From: Arthrobacter agilis
GTDB lineage: Bacteria > Actinomycetota > Actinomycetes > Actinomycetales > Micrococcaceae
Direction of reading: 5' to 3'
NCBI RefSeq assembly: GCF_030816075.1
Contig: NZ_JAUSXO010000001.1
Location: 3,658,001-3,722,000, forward strand
DNA: 64,000 nucleotides
Shown here: one piece after another, positions 11,155-19,306 of the stretch
Layout of the letters: every line of letters starts with the position of its first letter
Numbering within the stretch: the stretch's first letter is position 1
Position numbers and translations under genes: made by a program
The notes under the pieces: model-generated
The model's input: the letters and a program-made list of their open reading frames with translations, nothing else
The model's database searches: none
What the model was told of the DNA's origin: nothing

Positions 11155-12320
11155 CAGATACCTGCCTTGGTGGATTGGTGAACTGTCAGGGTGGCGTCCG
11201 GATCGAAGTCGACCCCGGCTGCGCGTGCGGCGTCCGCCTCGAGCTGCCGCACAATCGGGAGGATGTCCGTGCCGAAGGCGGCGACCTCCTCCTGGAAGTG
11301 CAGGTAGCAGGTGAGGAAGAGGTTCACGCCGATCTTCTTGTACTCGACGATGCGCTCCGCGATCTGCTCGGGCGTGCCGATGAGCTGTGTCTTGAAGCCG
11401 TCGTTGTACTGGACGAGGTCCTCGAACGTGGAGTCGGCCCACATGCCCCTGCCGTCCTTCGTCGAGGCGCCGGCTTCCTGGACGGCGTCGCGGAAGCCCT
11501 CGACGGCGGGGCGGTGCGCCTTCTCGACGATCTCGCGCAGCGTGTCGCGTGCCTCCCGCTCGGAGTCACGGGCGATGACGAAACCGTTGAGTCCGTACCG
11601 CGGGGTGCGGCCGGCCTGGGCAGCGGAGGCCCGGACGCCCGCGATGTTGTCCTTGAAGCCCTCGAGGTCCTTGCCGTTCGAGAAGTACCAGTCGGCTACC
11701 CGGCCGGCGGTGGCCTGGGCCGCGGTCGAGTTGCCGCCGAAGAAGACCTCGGGGTGCGGGCGGCCGGGGACGTCCACGGGGCCGGGGCTCAGGGTGAAGT
11801 CCCGGATGTCGTAGTACTTGCCCGCCTGGCTGTAGCCCTCCTCGGTCCACAGGCCGCGCAGCACGCGGATGAACTCCTCCGTGCGGACGTAGCGTTCATC
11901 ATGCTCGAGCCAGTCGAGGCCGAAGTTCACGAACTCGTCCTTCAGCCAGCCCGAGACGATGTTGACGGCGGCACGGCCGTTGGAGATGTGGTCCGCGGTG
12001 ATGATGAACTTCGCCAGCACGCCCGGGTGCCACATGCCGGGATGGACCGCGGCGATGACCTTCAGCTTCTCGGTCGCGGCGAGCAGTGCGAGGGAGAACG
12101 ACGTCGCCTCGTGCTGCTTGTCCGCGCCGTAGGAGGCTGCGTAGCGGGTCTGCGACAGGGCGTACTCGAACCCGGCGTCCTCGGCGATCCGGGCGAGCTT
12201 CCTGTTGTAGTCGAAGTCCCAGCCCGTCCGCTGCTCGATGGTCGAGACCACGAGGCCACCGCTCACGTTGGGCACCCAGTAGGCGAATTTCAGGGGGGTC
12301 GACAGGTCGGCGACGCTCAT
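11154..12320 (-). CDS. sfnG: FMNH2-dependent LLM-class monooxygenase, SfnG-like (dimethylsulfone monooxygenase)
   Basis: Bacterial luciferase-like flavin monooxygenase. 388 residues. The N-terminus KFAYWVPNVSGGLVVS, then EQRTGWDFDYNRKLA, matches the SfnG family, which cleaves dimethylsulfone to methanesulfinate; NGRAAVNIVSGWLKDEF and LEHDERYVRTEEFI are family blocks too. The ATG at 12320 is chosen because GGAGGATCC precedes it and because longer in-frame extensions would run through the riboswitch. First gene of the operon sfnG-metY-CoA-binding protein, a sulfur-scavenging unit. Substrate specificity inside the LLM family is inferred. Confidence 0.88.
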   Translation of the reverse strand: MSVADLSTPLKFAYWVPNVSGGLVVSTIEQRTGWDFDYNRKLARIAEDAGFEYALSQTRYAASYGADKQHEATSFSLALLAATEKLKVIAAVHPGMWHPGVLAKFIITADHISNGRAAVNIVSGWLKDEFVNFGLDWLEHDERYVRTEEFIRVLRGLWTEEGYSQAGKYYDIRDFTLSPGPVDVPGRPHPEVFFGGNSTAAQATAGRVADWYFSNGKDLEGFKDNIAGVRASAAQAGRTPRYGLNGFVIARDSEREARDTLREIVEKAHRPAVEGFRDAVQEAGASTKDGRGMWADSTFEDLVQYNDGFKTQLIGTPEQIAERIVEYKKIGVNLFLTCYLHFQEEVAAFGTDILPIVRQLEADAARAAGVDFDPDATLTVHQSTKAGI

Positions 12321-12327
12321 GGATCCT

Positions 12328-12430
12328 CCATCGGTCTGGCAGTAGCACCCTTCTGTCGCCGCAGGGGATGCGGAGGCCAGGGTTGCTGCGGCGTCAGTGA
12401 GCCAGATCTCTCGGCCGCTCGGGATGGTCA
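12328..12430 (-). promoter_or_regulatory. SAM riboswitch (S-box clan), translational type, upstream of sfnG-metY
   Basis: Read on the minus strand it begins CCATCCCGAGCGGCCGAGAG, continues with GCCGCAGCAACCCTGG, has a P3 hairpin CCGCA/TGCGG and the AAGGGTGCTA core, matching the S-box features (GAGAG internal loop, GCAACC, GGTGC). The closing P1 stem CCATC/GATGG ends in the Shine-Dalgarno GGAGG of sfnG, so SAM binding should hide the ribosome site. A second copy with a 23-base identical block lies at 19044-19207. Confidence 0.88.
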
Positions 12431-12483
12431 GATCGAGTGTGACACCGAGGCGCCGGGGAACCAAACAATGTGTCCCCGTGTGA

Positions 12484-12669
12484 GGGCGTCCCTCGACCGC
12501 CGCGTTCTACGTCCCGAAGACGAACCACGAGGCACAGCGCCAGATCGCGCAGCTACGGTCCGCGGGAGACCGTGCGACGGCCGATCGCCTCAGCGCCATG
12601 GTCTCCACGCTGCAGGCCGTCTGGATCCCTCCGCCGGGGGATGGTTCCCCGAGCAGGCCCTCGGCCTGA
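12484..12669 (+). pseudogene. Possible remnant of a secreted glycosidase (GH6-like fragment)
   Basis: In the 443-base space between sfnG and the next gene, a startless frame reads FYVPKTNHEAQRQIAQLRS, then ADRLSAMVSTLQAVWI, resembling the N-terminal 'FYV...A...MxxIAxTPQAVWI' block of GH6 cellulases; after about base 12630 the match moves to another frame (GGWFPEQALGLIRNAGAPVR). No start codon, ribosome site or rest of the domain is present. Most likely a short decayed fragment; chance resemblance is possible. Confidence 0.3.
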
Positions 12670-12751
12670 TCCGGAACGCCGGCGCACCCGTCCGGCGCTG
12701 ATGCGGCAGGGGTGTGTGCGGGCCCACGGAACCGCGCACACCCTGCCCGCC

Positions 12752-12757
12752 TAGGCT
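12752..12757 (+). promoter_or_regulatory. Leaderless -10 hexamer TAGGCT
   Basis: TAGGCT lies six bases before the ATG at 12764, which would put transcription start at the A of the start codon. No Shine-Dalgarno is present. Confidence 0.5.
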
Positions 12758-12763
12758 GGGGGC

Positions 12764-13006
12764 ATGGAGAGCTGGAAGTCCGCGCAGCGTGCCCACGAGC
12801 GGAGGCTCTGGAGCACGCTGGTCTGCGTCGGACTGGCGCTGGTCCTCGCCCTGGCCAGCAGCCTCCTGGCGGCCGTGATCAGCGCGGACCCGGCGGTGGG
12901 CCCCTGGTTCTACCTCCAGCAATCGGTGCTGCTCGTCCTCAGCGTCGCAGGCACGGCGCTCGCGTTCCGCCGGCGGCGCTCGGCCCGCACGGGAGGGGCA
13001 GGGTAA
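12764..13006 (+). CDS. Small two-helix membrane protein
   Basis: 80 residues, not recognised. A basic N-terminus is followed by two hydrophobic helices (about 18-38 and 48-66) and a basic tail RRRRSAR, so both ends should face the cytosol. There is no ribosome site, but a TAGGCT hexamer six bases upstream fits leaderless expression. It stands alone between the sulfur operon and the c-di-AMP riboswitch region. Confidence 0.6.
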   Translation: MESWKSAQRAHERRLWSTLVCVGLALVLALASSLLAAVISADPAVGPWFYLQQSVLLVLSVAGTALAFRRRRSARTGGAG

Positions 13007-13109
13007 CCGGCGTTATGCGAATGTGACAAACCGTCCGAGCAGTGGCTATGTTCTTCTGGTGCCTCAGCCTATGTGGGGCGCTCCTGGACGGAATGCCGAG
13101 CCCTGCCGT

Positions 13110-13276
13110 CGTCCCGGATACGATCACCTCACGGCGGGGACGGGGGAACCACAGGTCCAGTGGACGCGCAGCAAGAGCTGACGCCGTCCTTGGGGTTAAG
13201 CCGCACCACATCGCTCACCAGTTGATGCACGCGGCCGGGTGACTCCCATCCGAACCCGACAGCTCACCCCGCAGGC
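13110..13276 (+). promoter_or_regulatory. c-di-AMP riboswitch (ydaO-yuaA type)
   Basis: The leader of the LysM gene carries the ydaO signature blocks in order: GGACGGGGGAACCAC (about 13138), TTGGGGTTAAGCCGC (about 13190), GGGTGACTCCC (about 13238) and CCGAACCCGACAGCTCACCC (about 13250), ending in GCAGGC 20 bases before the start codon. In Actinobacteria this class is mostly found ahead of cell-wall hydrolase and resuscitation-factor genes, which fits the gene downstream. Exact 5' boundary is approximate. Confidence 0.85.
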
Positions 13277-13295
13277 ATGGGAGAGGTATAAAACC

Positions 13296-14220
13296 ATGTC
13301 ACGAAACATCTCTTCGGCGCGCCACCGTGCCGTTATCGACGGCAATCTCGCGCTGCAGGGACTGTCCCGCGCCGCGAAGGCCCACGCCACCACGATCGGC
13401 CGCCCCGTCGCCATCGTCGCCGTCACGTCGGGCCTCGCGCTGAGCGTCGTCGGCACCGCCAACGCCGGTACCTACACCAGAGCAGGGCACGACGACCGCA
13501 CCCGCAGCTGTGGCAGCTCCTGCCGCTCCGGCCGCAGCTCCTGCCGCTCCGGCGGCAGCTGCAACCGGCACGACCCACACCGTCGTCCCGGGTGACACCC
13601 TCGGTGCCATCTCGGCCTCGTACGGTGCGGACCTGACCGCGGTCCTCGCGGCCAACGGGCTGTCCCTGGCCTCGATCATCTTCCCGGGCGATTCCATCGC
13701 GATCCCCGCGGGTGGAGCGGTCCAGGCGCAGACGGTCTCCGTTCCCGTCGCCGTCGCTCCTGCCGCTCCCGTCGAGCAGGCAGCGGTCGTCGCACCGGCT
13801 CCTGTCGTGCAGCCGGCAGCAGCCGTCGCCCCGGCCCCGGCCGTGTCGGCAGCTCCTGACTCGGGCGTCTACCTGGCCTCGGCCGCCGTCACCCCGGCGG
13901 CCGCCCGCGGCGTCGGCGGAACCCTCCTGGCATCGGCGCAGGCGCAGCTTGCCGCCGGAGCCGTCCAGGACTGCACGGTGCTCGTGGAGAACGCGCTGCG
14001 TGCCGCCGGCATCGCCGTGGGCGATCTCGGCCCGTCGCAGTTCTTCCAGTACGGCTCGACCGTGGCGACCCCCGCCCCCGGCGACATCGTCATCACCGGC
14101 GGCCACGTGGCCATCTACGCCGGCGGTGGCCAGGTCATCAGCAGCGGGATGAACGGTTCGAACCTCACCATGCAGCACCCCCTCTCGGATCTCGCGGGAG
14201 CATCCTTCGTCCGGGTCTGA
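13296..14220 (+). pseudogene. LysM/NlpC-P60-like cell-wall protein, interrupted by a 1-base frameshift
   Basis: Secreted peptidoglycan-binding protein. The first frame gives a long basic signal region ending ...LALSVVGTANA; an extra G at 13467-13468 then breaks the frame, and the +1 frame resumes as VPTPEQGTTTAPAAVAAP. Repaired, the protein has 307 residues: signal (1-56), Ala/Pro linker, one LysM domain (THTVVPGDTLGAISASYG), a second Ala/Pro linker and a C-terminal domain with VQDCTVLVENALRAAG and GGHVAIYAGGGQVISSG, the Cys and His of an NlpC/P60-like fold. GAGAGG precedes the ATG. Control by the upstream c-di-AMP riboswitch is expected. Confidence 0.85.
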
Positions 14221-14241
14221 TACCTGAACGAACCACACACG

Positions 14242-14287
14242 GGAAGCGGCGGGTGCTTGGACGGGGCGCCTGCCGCTTCCTTCTTTT
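14242..14287 (+). terminator. Rho-independent terminator after the LysM gene
   Basis: A 15-bp stem with one G-T pair (14242-14256 with 14266-14280), 9-base loop, then TTCTTTT. It lies 22 bases past the stop and directly ahead of the converging acs gene. Confidence 0.88.
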
Positions 14288-14299
14288 AACGGGTGTTCC

Positions 14300-16246
14300 T
14301 CAGACCCGCGCGGCCAGGACGTCCTGGATCCCGGGGATGCACCCCTCGTTCTGCAGGGACGTGGTGTCCCCGAGCGGCGTGCCCTCGTACAGCTGGGTGA
14401 GCAGGCGGCGCATGATCTTCCCCGACCGCGTCTTCGGGACATCGGGCACCACCACCACGGCCGCGGGCCGCGCGATCGGCCCGATGGCGGCGGCCACATG
14501 CGCGCGGAGCGTCGCCGGGACGTCGATCTCCGGGTCCGCGCCCGCCGCGAGGACCACGAAGGCCGCGATGGCGTGACCCGTCAGCGGGTCCGGGACCGGG
14601 CAGGCGCCGGCCTCGGTGACGAGCGGGTGGGCCACGAGCGCCGATTCGATCTCGATGGTGGACAGGCGGTGGCCGGAGACGTTGATCACATCGTCGACGC
14701 GCCCCAGGATCCAGGTGTCGCCGTCGTCGTCGTACCGCGCTCCGTCACCCGCGAGGAACCAGCCCTGGGCGGCGAACTTCCGCCAGTAGGAGTCGAGGTA
14801 GCGCTGCGGGTCCCCCCACACCGTCCGGGCCATCGCGGGTCCGTGGCGGTCGACGACGATCAGCCCCTGCTCGCCCGGCGGGACAGTCCGGCCGTCCTCG
14901 TCGACGATGCGCGTGCTGACCCCCGGCAGGGCGCGTGCAGCACAGCCGGGCTTGAAGTCGGTGTCGGTGGGGCTGGGGGAGAGCACCGTGGCGCCGGTCT
15001 CGGACTGCCACCACGTGTCGACGACGGGCACCTCGTCGCGGCCGAGGTTCCTCCGGAACCAGCGCCACGCCTCGGGGTTCACAGCCTCGCCCACCGTGCC
15101 CAGCAGGCGGATGCTCGAGAGGTCGTAGCCGGCCGGGACGCCGTCGGGGAACCAGCCCATGAGCGAGCGGACGAGGGTGGGGGCGGTGTAGTAGCTGGTG
15201 ACGCCGTAGCGTTCGATGATCTCGAAGTGGCGGCCCGGGTGCGGCGTGTTCGGGGTGCCCTCGAAGATCACCTGCGTGGCCCCGTTGGACAGCGGCCCGT
15301 ACAGCTCGTAGGTGTGGGCGGTGACCCAGGCCAGGTCCGCGGTGCACCAGTGGACGTCGCGGTCCCGTGCCGTGGGATCGGGGTTGCTGAAGAGGTGCTC
15401 GAAGCTCCACGACGCCTGGGTGAGGTAACCGCCCGAGGTGTGCACGAGGCCCTTCGGCTTCCCCGTGGTCCCCGACGTGTACATGATGAACAGCGGCGTC
15501 TCGGCGTCGAACGCCTCCGGCTCGTGGTGCGGCGAGGCCGTGTCCACGACGTCGTGCCACCAGACGTCGCGGCCCTCGGTCCAGGCGACCGGGGAGCCCG
15601 TCCGGCGGACCACGAGGACGTGCTCGATACTGTTCCTGCCCGCGACGGCGGCGTCGGCGTTGTCCTTGACCGGGACGGCCGTGCCGCGGCGGTACTGTCC
15701 GTCGGTGGTGACCAGCAGTTTGGCCCCGGTGTCCTCGACGCGGAAGCGGAGCGCCTCGGCCGAGAACCCGCCGAACACGAGGGAGTGCACGGCCCCGATG
15801 CGGGCGCAGGCCAGGGTGACGACCACCGTCTCGACGAGGACCGGCAGGTAGACGACCACGCGGTCGCCCCGCCCGACGCCGAGGGCCAGGAGCGCGTTGG
15901 CGGCGCGGGACACCTCGTCCTGCAGTTCCGCGTAGGTCACGCTCCGACGATCGCCCGGTTCGCCCTCGAAATGGAGCGCCACCCGGTCGCCGTTGCCGGC
16001 ACGCACGTGCCGGTCCACGCAGTTGGCCGCGACGTTGAGCCTGCCGCCGGCGAACCACTCGAGAACGGGCACGCTGAGCGTCCCGTCCTCCCGGGGCGTG
16101 GCCTTCCGGAACGTGTGGAGGGTGTCCCACGGTGTGTCCCACTCGAGCCGCTGGGCCTGCTCCGCCCAGAACGCGAGCCGGTCTGCCTCGTCCTGCAGCA
16201 CCGCGGGGTCGTCCGTCGTTCTGGGTCCTGCCGCGCCTACGCCCAT
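14300..16246 (-). CDS. acs: Acetyl-CoA synthetase (AMP-forming)
   Basis: Activates acetate (possibly propionate) to acyl-CoA via acyl-AMP. 648 residues, the normal Acs length. Seen: YTSGTTGKPKG (256-266, P-loop), TWWQSETG, and C-terminal KTRSGKIMRR with the regulatory acetylatable lysine. The ATG at 16246 overlaps the ssuC stop by ten bases; another ATG 15 bases further upstream is possible. Being the last gene of the SAM-riboswitch ssuBAC operon is unusual: it may feed acetyl-CoA to O-acetylhomoserine synthesis for MetY, or activate acetate released from a sulfonate (both inference). Confidence 0.92.
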   Translation of the reverse strand: MGVGAAGPRTTDDPAVLQDEADRLAFWAEQAQRLEWDTPWDTLHTFRKATPREDGTLSVPVLEWFAGGRLNVAANCVDRHVRAGNGDRVALHFEGEPGDRRSVTYAELQDEVSRAANALLALGVGRGDRVVVYLPVLVETVVVTLACARIGAVHSLVFGGFSAEALRFRVEDTGAKLLVTTDGQYRRGTAVPVKDNADAAVAGRNSIEHVLVVRRTGSPVAWTEGRDVWWHDVVDTASPHHEPEAFDAETPLFIMYTSGTTGKPKGLVHTSGGYLTQASWSFEHLFSNPDPTARDRDVHWCTADLAWVTAHTYELYGPLSNGATQVIFEGTPNTPHPGRHFEIIERYGVTSYYTAPTLVRSLMGWFPDGVPAGYDLSSIRLLGTVGEAVNPEAWRWFRRNLGRDEVPVVDTWWQSETGATVLSPSPTDTDFKPGCAARALPGVSTRIVDEDGRTVPPGEQGLIVVDRHGPAMARTVWGDPQRYLDSYWRKFAAQGWFLAGDGARYDDDGDTWILGRVDDVINVSGHRLSTIEIESALVAHPLVTEAGACPVPDPLTGHAIAAFVVLAAGADPEIDVPATLRAHVAAAIGPIARPAAVVVVPDVPKTRSGKIMRRLLTQLYEGTPLGDTTSLQNEGCIPGIQDVLAARV

Positions 16247-17097
16247 CGCCGCACCGCCCATCGTTCGGCGATACCGAGGAGCGCGTCCGTCGTCTTGCCG
16301 ATGACGGCCAGCAGGATGATCGCGAGGATGATGCGGTCCACGCGTCCCGTCTGCTGGGAGTCCGTGAGGAGGAAGCCGAGTCCCATCGAGGACGCGATGA
16401 GTTCCGCGGCCACGAGGAACAGCCACGACTGCGCGAGGGCCAGCCGGAGGCCGGAGAACAGGGCGGGGACGACCGCGGGGAGCTGCACCGTGGCCAGCAG
16501 GCGGACCCCGTTCAGGCCGAACGCCCGTGCCGCCTCGACGAGGTTGCGGTCCACGTGCCGGAGCCCCAGGTACAGGGTGGTGAACACGGGGAAGAACGCG
16601 CCGATGCTGATCAGGGTGACCTTGGAGTCCTCGTTGATGCCGATCCAGAGGACCAGCAGTGGGACCCACGCCAGTGACGGCACGGCGCGGAGGGCGCCGA
16701 CGGTCGGGGTGAGGAGGATGTCCGCGAGGCGGGAGAGGCCGAGGAGGGCTCCGGCCAGCACGCCGAGCACCGAGCCGATGAGGAACCCGAGGACCACGCG
16801 CTGGGTGGAGATCAGGATGTGCGTAGCCAGCTGCCCGCGCTGCACGAGGTCGACGGCGGCCGCGAGGACCGACGCCGGCGACGGCAGCTGGGAGGGCCGG
16901 AAGAACCCCGACGCCGTGCTCAGGTGCCAGGCGAGGAGGATCAGGGCGGGGACGACGAGTCCGAGCAGGACGGTCAGGAGCCGCCGGTCCGCCGGCTTCC
17001 GCCGACCGGCGGTGCGGACGGCGCCGGCGCCGGTCACGGATGGGCCGCCGGCCGCGGTCCCCTCCCGGGTGACGGGCAGGGCGGAATCAGCGCTCAT
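16237..17097 (-). CDS. ssuC: Aliphatic sulfonate/taurine-type ABC transporter permease
   Basis: 286 residues with a cytosolic basic N-terminal stretch of about 40 residues and about six membrane helices. The cytoplasmic EAA loop EAARAFGLNGVRLLATVQLP identifies a BPD_transp_1 permease of the SsuC/TauC group. Its ATG overlaps the ssuA stop (ATGA), and its own stop lies inside the start of acs. The ligand is inferred from its neighbours. Confidence 0.9.
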   Translation of the reverse strand: MSADSALPVTREGTAAGGPSVTGAGAVRTAGRRKPADRRLLTVLLGLVVPALILLAWHLSTASGFFRPSQLPSPASVLAAAVDLVQRGQLATHILISTQRVVLGFLIGSVLGVLAGALLGLSRLADILLTPTVGALRAVPSLAWVPLLVLWIGINEDSKVTLISIGAFFPVFTTLYLGLRHVDRNLVEAARAFGLNGVRLLATVQLPAVVPALFSGLRLALAQSWLFLVAAELIASSMGLGFLLTDSQQTGRVDRIILAIILLAVIGKTTDALLGIAERWAVRRWA

Positions 17098-18134
17098 GAA
17101 CCGGACCCGATGGACGCCGGGTCGGCCTTCTCGACGAGCGAGGCGTCGAACAGGGACCCGAGGGCGTCGTCGATCTGCTGCTGGGTCTGCACGTCGCCGG
17201 TCTCGACGAACACGGGCCCGATCTTCTCGAGGACGCTCCGCTGGGCCTCGCCCGGGGCGGGGTCGACGTCGAGGTTGGTCCGGTCGATGATCACCGAGTC
17301 GGCGACGGCGGGATCGATCGCGGCGACCTCGGCGAGGATGGCGGCGGTCTCCTCGGGATTCTCCTTCGCCCAGGCGCGGGCCTTCTCGTAGGCGTCGACG
17401 ACGGTCTGCGCGACGTCGGGCTTCTCCGCGAGGAAGTCCTCCGTGGCGTTGAGGAATCCGTACGTGTTGTAGTCGATGTCACGGAAGAACAGCTGGGCGC
17501 CGTCCTGCTCGGCGGCGGCCATGATCGGGTCGAGACCGGACCACGCGTCGACGGCGCCGCTCGCGAGGGCGGCGCGGCCGTCGGCGTGCTGGAGGTTCTC
17601 GATGGTCACCTCGGACTGGTCCACGCCGGCCGCCTCCAGGGCCTGCAGCAGGAAGAAGTAGGGGTCGGTGCCGCGCGTCGCGGCGACGGACTTGCCGCGC
17701 AGGTCCTCCACGCCGGTGATGCCGGACCCGGGCAGTGTCACGAGGGCGGCCCACTCGGGCTGGGAGTAGATGTCGATGGCCTTGATGGGGGAGCCGTTGG
17801 AGCGGGCGAGCAGGGCGGCGGAGCCCGCCGTCGACCCGACGTCGATGGCTCCGGCGCGCAGGGCCTCGTTCGCCTTGTTCGAGCCGGCGGACTGCACCCA
17901 GTTGACGGTGATGTCCTGGCCGGCGAGCTCGTCCTCCAGCCAGCCCTGGTCCTTGATGACGAGGCTCAGCGGGTTGTAGGTGGCGAAGTCGATGTTGAGG
18001 ACGCCGCCTTCGGTGGCAGCGCCGTCGGCGGCGGCCTGCGTGTCGGCGGCGTTCTCGCCGGCCAGGCAGCCGGTCAGTCCGAAGGAGAGGGCGGTGGCGA
18101 GGGCGAGGGTCGGCAGGAGAGCATGGCGATTCAT
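17094..18134 (-). CDS. ssuA: Aliphatic sulfonate-type ABC transporter substrate-binding lipoprotein
   Basis: 346 residues. Lipoprotein signal with lipobox LTGC (Cys 23) and an NMT1/SsuA-like binding fold: FATYNPLSLVIKDQGWLE, the AGSNKANEALRAGAIDVGST ligand-pocket block and GKSVAATRGTDPYFFLLQAL. AAGGA lies five bases before the ATG. It is separated from ssuB by 89 bases in which no structure or second promoter is evident. Confidence 0.9.
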   Translation of the reverse strand: MNRHALLPTLALATALSFGLTGCLAGENAADTQAAADGAATEGGVLNIDFATYNPLSLVIKDQGWLEDELAGQDITVNWVQSAGSNKANEALRAGAIDVGSTAGSAALLARSNGSPIKAIDIYSQPEWAALVTLPGSGITGVEDLRGKSVAATRGTDPYFFLLQALEAAGVDQSEVTIENLQHADGRAALASGAVDAWSGLDPIMAAAEQDGAQLFFRDIDYNTYGFLNATEDFLAEKPDVAQTVVDAYEKARAWAKENPEETAAILAEVAAIDPAVADSVIIDRTNLDVDPAPGEAQRSVLEKIGPVFVETGDVQTQQQIDDALGSLFDASLVEKADPASIGSGS

Positions 18135-18223
18135 GGGGGTCCTTCGGATGGATGGAGCGGCAGGGGAAAGTTCTGGTGGCACCGGTCGTACGACGACGGC
18201 GGGACCGGGGAGCAGGGGGAGGG

Positions 18224-19036
18224 CTAGTGCCCGGTCACGCCCAGCATCGAGAGCAGCGAGCTGCGGAGCGTCCCGAGGTCCGCGGAGTTGCGGTCCCGCG
18301 GCCGGTCGCCGGGGACGGAGACGAGTTCGGCGACGGTGGAACCCGCCTCGTCGCCCTCGCCCCGCCCGAGGACCAGGATGCGGTCGGCGAGCTGGAGGGC
18401 CTCGTCGACGTCGTGCGTGACGAGCAGCACCGTGGTGGGCTGGGCGCGGTGGACGTCCAGGAGGAGGTCCTGCATCTTGATGCGGGTCAGGGCGTCGAGG
18501 GCGCCGAAGGGTTCGTCGAGCAGGAGCACGCCCGGGTTGCGTGCCAGGGCGCGGGCGAGCGACGTGCGCTGGGCCATGCCGCCGGAGACCTCGCGCGGCC
18601 GGTGCTTGGCGAAGCTGTCCAGGCCCACGAGTTTCAGCAGCTCGAGGACTTTCGCCTTGCCCGCGCTGGCGCTCGAGGACTTCGGCAACCCGATCGCCAC
18701 GTTGGCCTGCAGCGTGTGCCAGGGCAGCAGCCGGGGCTCCTGGAAGGCGACGGCGCAGCGCTCGTCGATGCCCGTCACGGGCGTCCCGTCGATCAGGACC
18801 TCCCCGCTGTCGGGGATGTCGAGGCCCGCGGCCGCGCGCAGGAGCGTGGACTTCCCGCAGCCGCTGGTACCGAGGATGGCCAGGATCTCGCCCGGCTTCA
18901 CCTCCACGGTGACGTCCCGCAGCACGGTGCGCCGATCCGCGGGCGAGCCGAAGCTCCGGCCGAGGCCGGCGAAGTGGACGCCGAGGGCCTGCTTGGAATG
19001 GGGCTGGGTGCTGCCGTGTGCCAGAACTGCGGTCAT
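18224..19036 (-). CDS. ssuB: Aliphatic sulfonate-type ABC transporter ATP-binding protein
   Basis: 270 residues, one nucleotide-binding domain: Walker A GTSGCGKS (56-63), signature SGGMA (151-155), Walker B LLLDEPFGALD (171-181) and the H-loop LVTHDVDEAL, the SsuB/TauB pattern. First gene of the operon ssuB-ssuA-ssuC-acs, beginning seven bases after the closing stem of a SAM riboswitch, so sulfonate uptake is expected to be off when methionine/SAM is plentiful. Confidence 0.9.
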   Translation of the reverse strand: MTAVLAHGSTQPHSKQALGVHFAGLGRSFGSPADRRTVLRDVTVEVKPGEILAILGTSGCGKSTLLRAAAGLDIPDSGEVLIDGTPVTGIDERCAVAFQEPRLLPWHTLQANVAIGLPKSSSASAGKAKVLELLKLVGLDSFAKHRPREVSGGMAQRTSLARALARNPGVLLLDEPFGALDALTRIKMQDLLLDVHRAQPTTVLLVTHDVDEALQLADRILVLGRGEGDEAGSTVAELVSVPGDRPRDRNSADLGTLRSSLLSMLGVTGH

Positions 19037-19043
19037 GGTGTCT

Positions 19044-19207
19044 CCATCGGTCCTGGCGGTAGCACCCTACGGACCGAGCCTTCGCCACCGGTGTGCGGTG
19101 GTGCCCGTGGCTCGAACCTCGTTATCGTCCGACGTCAGGGGGACATCGGACGACCAGGGTTGCTGCGGCTTCACTGATCCAGGTCTCTCGGCCGCTCGGG
19201 ATGGTCA
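19044..19207 (-). promoter_or_regulatory. SAM riboswitch (S-box clan), translational type, upstream of ssuB
   Basis: Same core as the copy at 12328-12430: minus-strand CCATCCCGAGCGGCCGAGAG, GCCGCAGCAACCCTGG, and GTAGGGTGCTACCGCCAGGA before the closing GATGG. The variable P3/P4 region is much longer, with two hairpins (TCGTCCGATG/CGTCGGACGA and CCACCG...CGGTGG). The P1 3' strand runs into the GGAGA ribosome site of ssuB, implying the same translational switch. Confidence 0.88.
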
Positions 19208-19250
19208 CTCCCATGAAACGCCCGCGCCGTATCGGGAGCAAAATAGGGCG

Positions 19251-19274
19251 TGTAACAAACGCTGTAATAAACGG
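19251..19274. repeat. Two tandem 12-base near-identical motifs in the divergent promoter region
   Basis: TGTAACAAACGC is followed directly by TGTAATAAACGG (10 of 12 identical) in an AT-rich patch between the SAM riboswitch (minus) and the CoA-binding gene (plus). Position and spacing suit a regulator-binding site or the -35 area of the ssu promoter; no regulator is identified. Confidence 0.45.
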
Positions 19275-19306
19275 TCCGGCATCGGGCACGAGGAGCAGGA
19301 GGCGCC

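Noticed and set aside
14498..17290. 930-residue plus-strand open frame opposite acs and ssuC
   Set aside because: Shadow of two conserved minus-strand genes; the product has no motif and the composition of an antisense frame.
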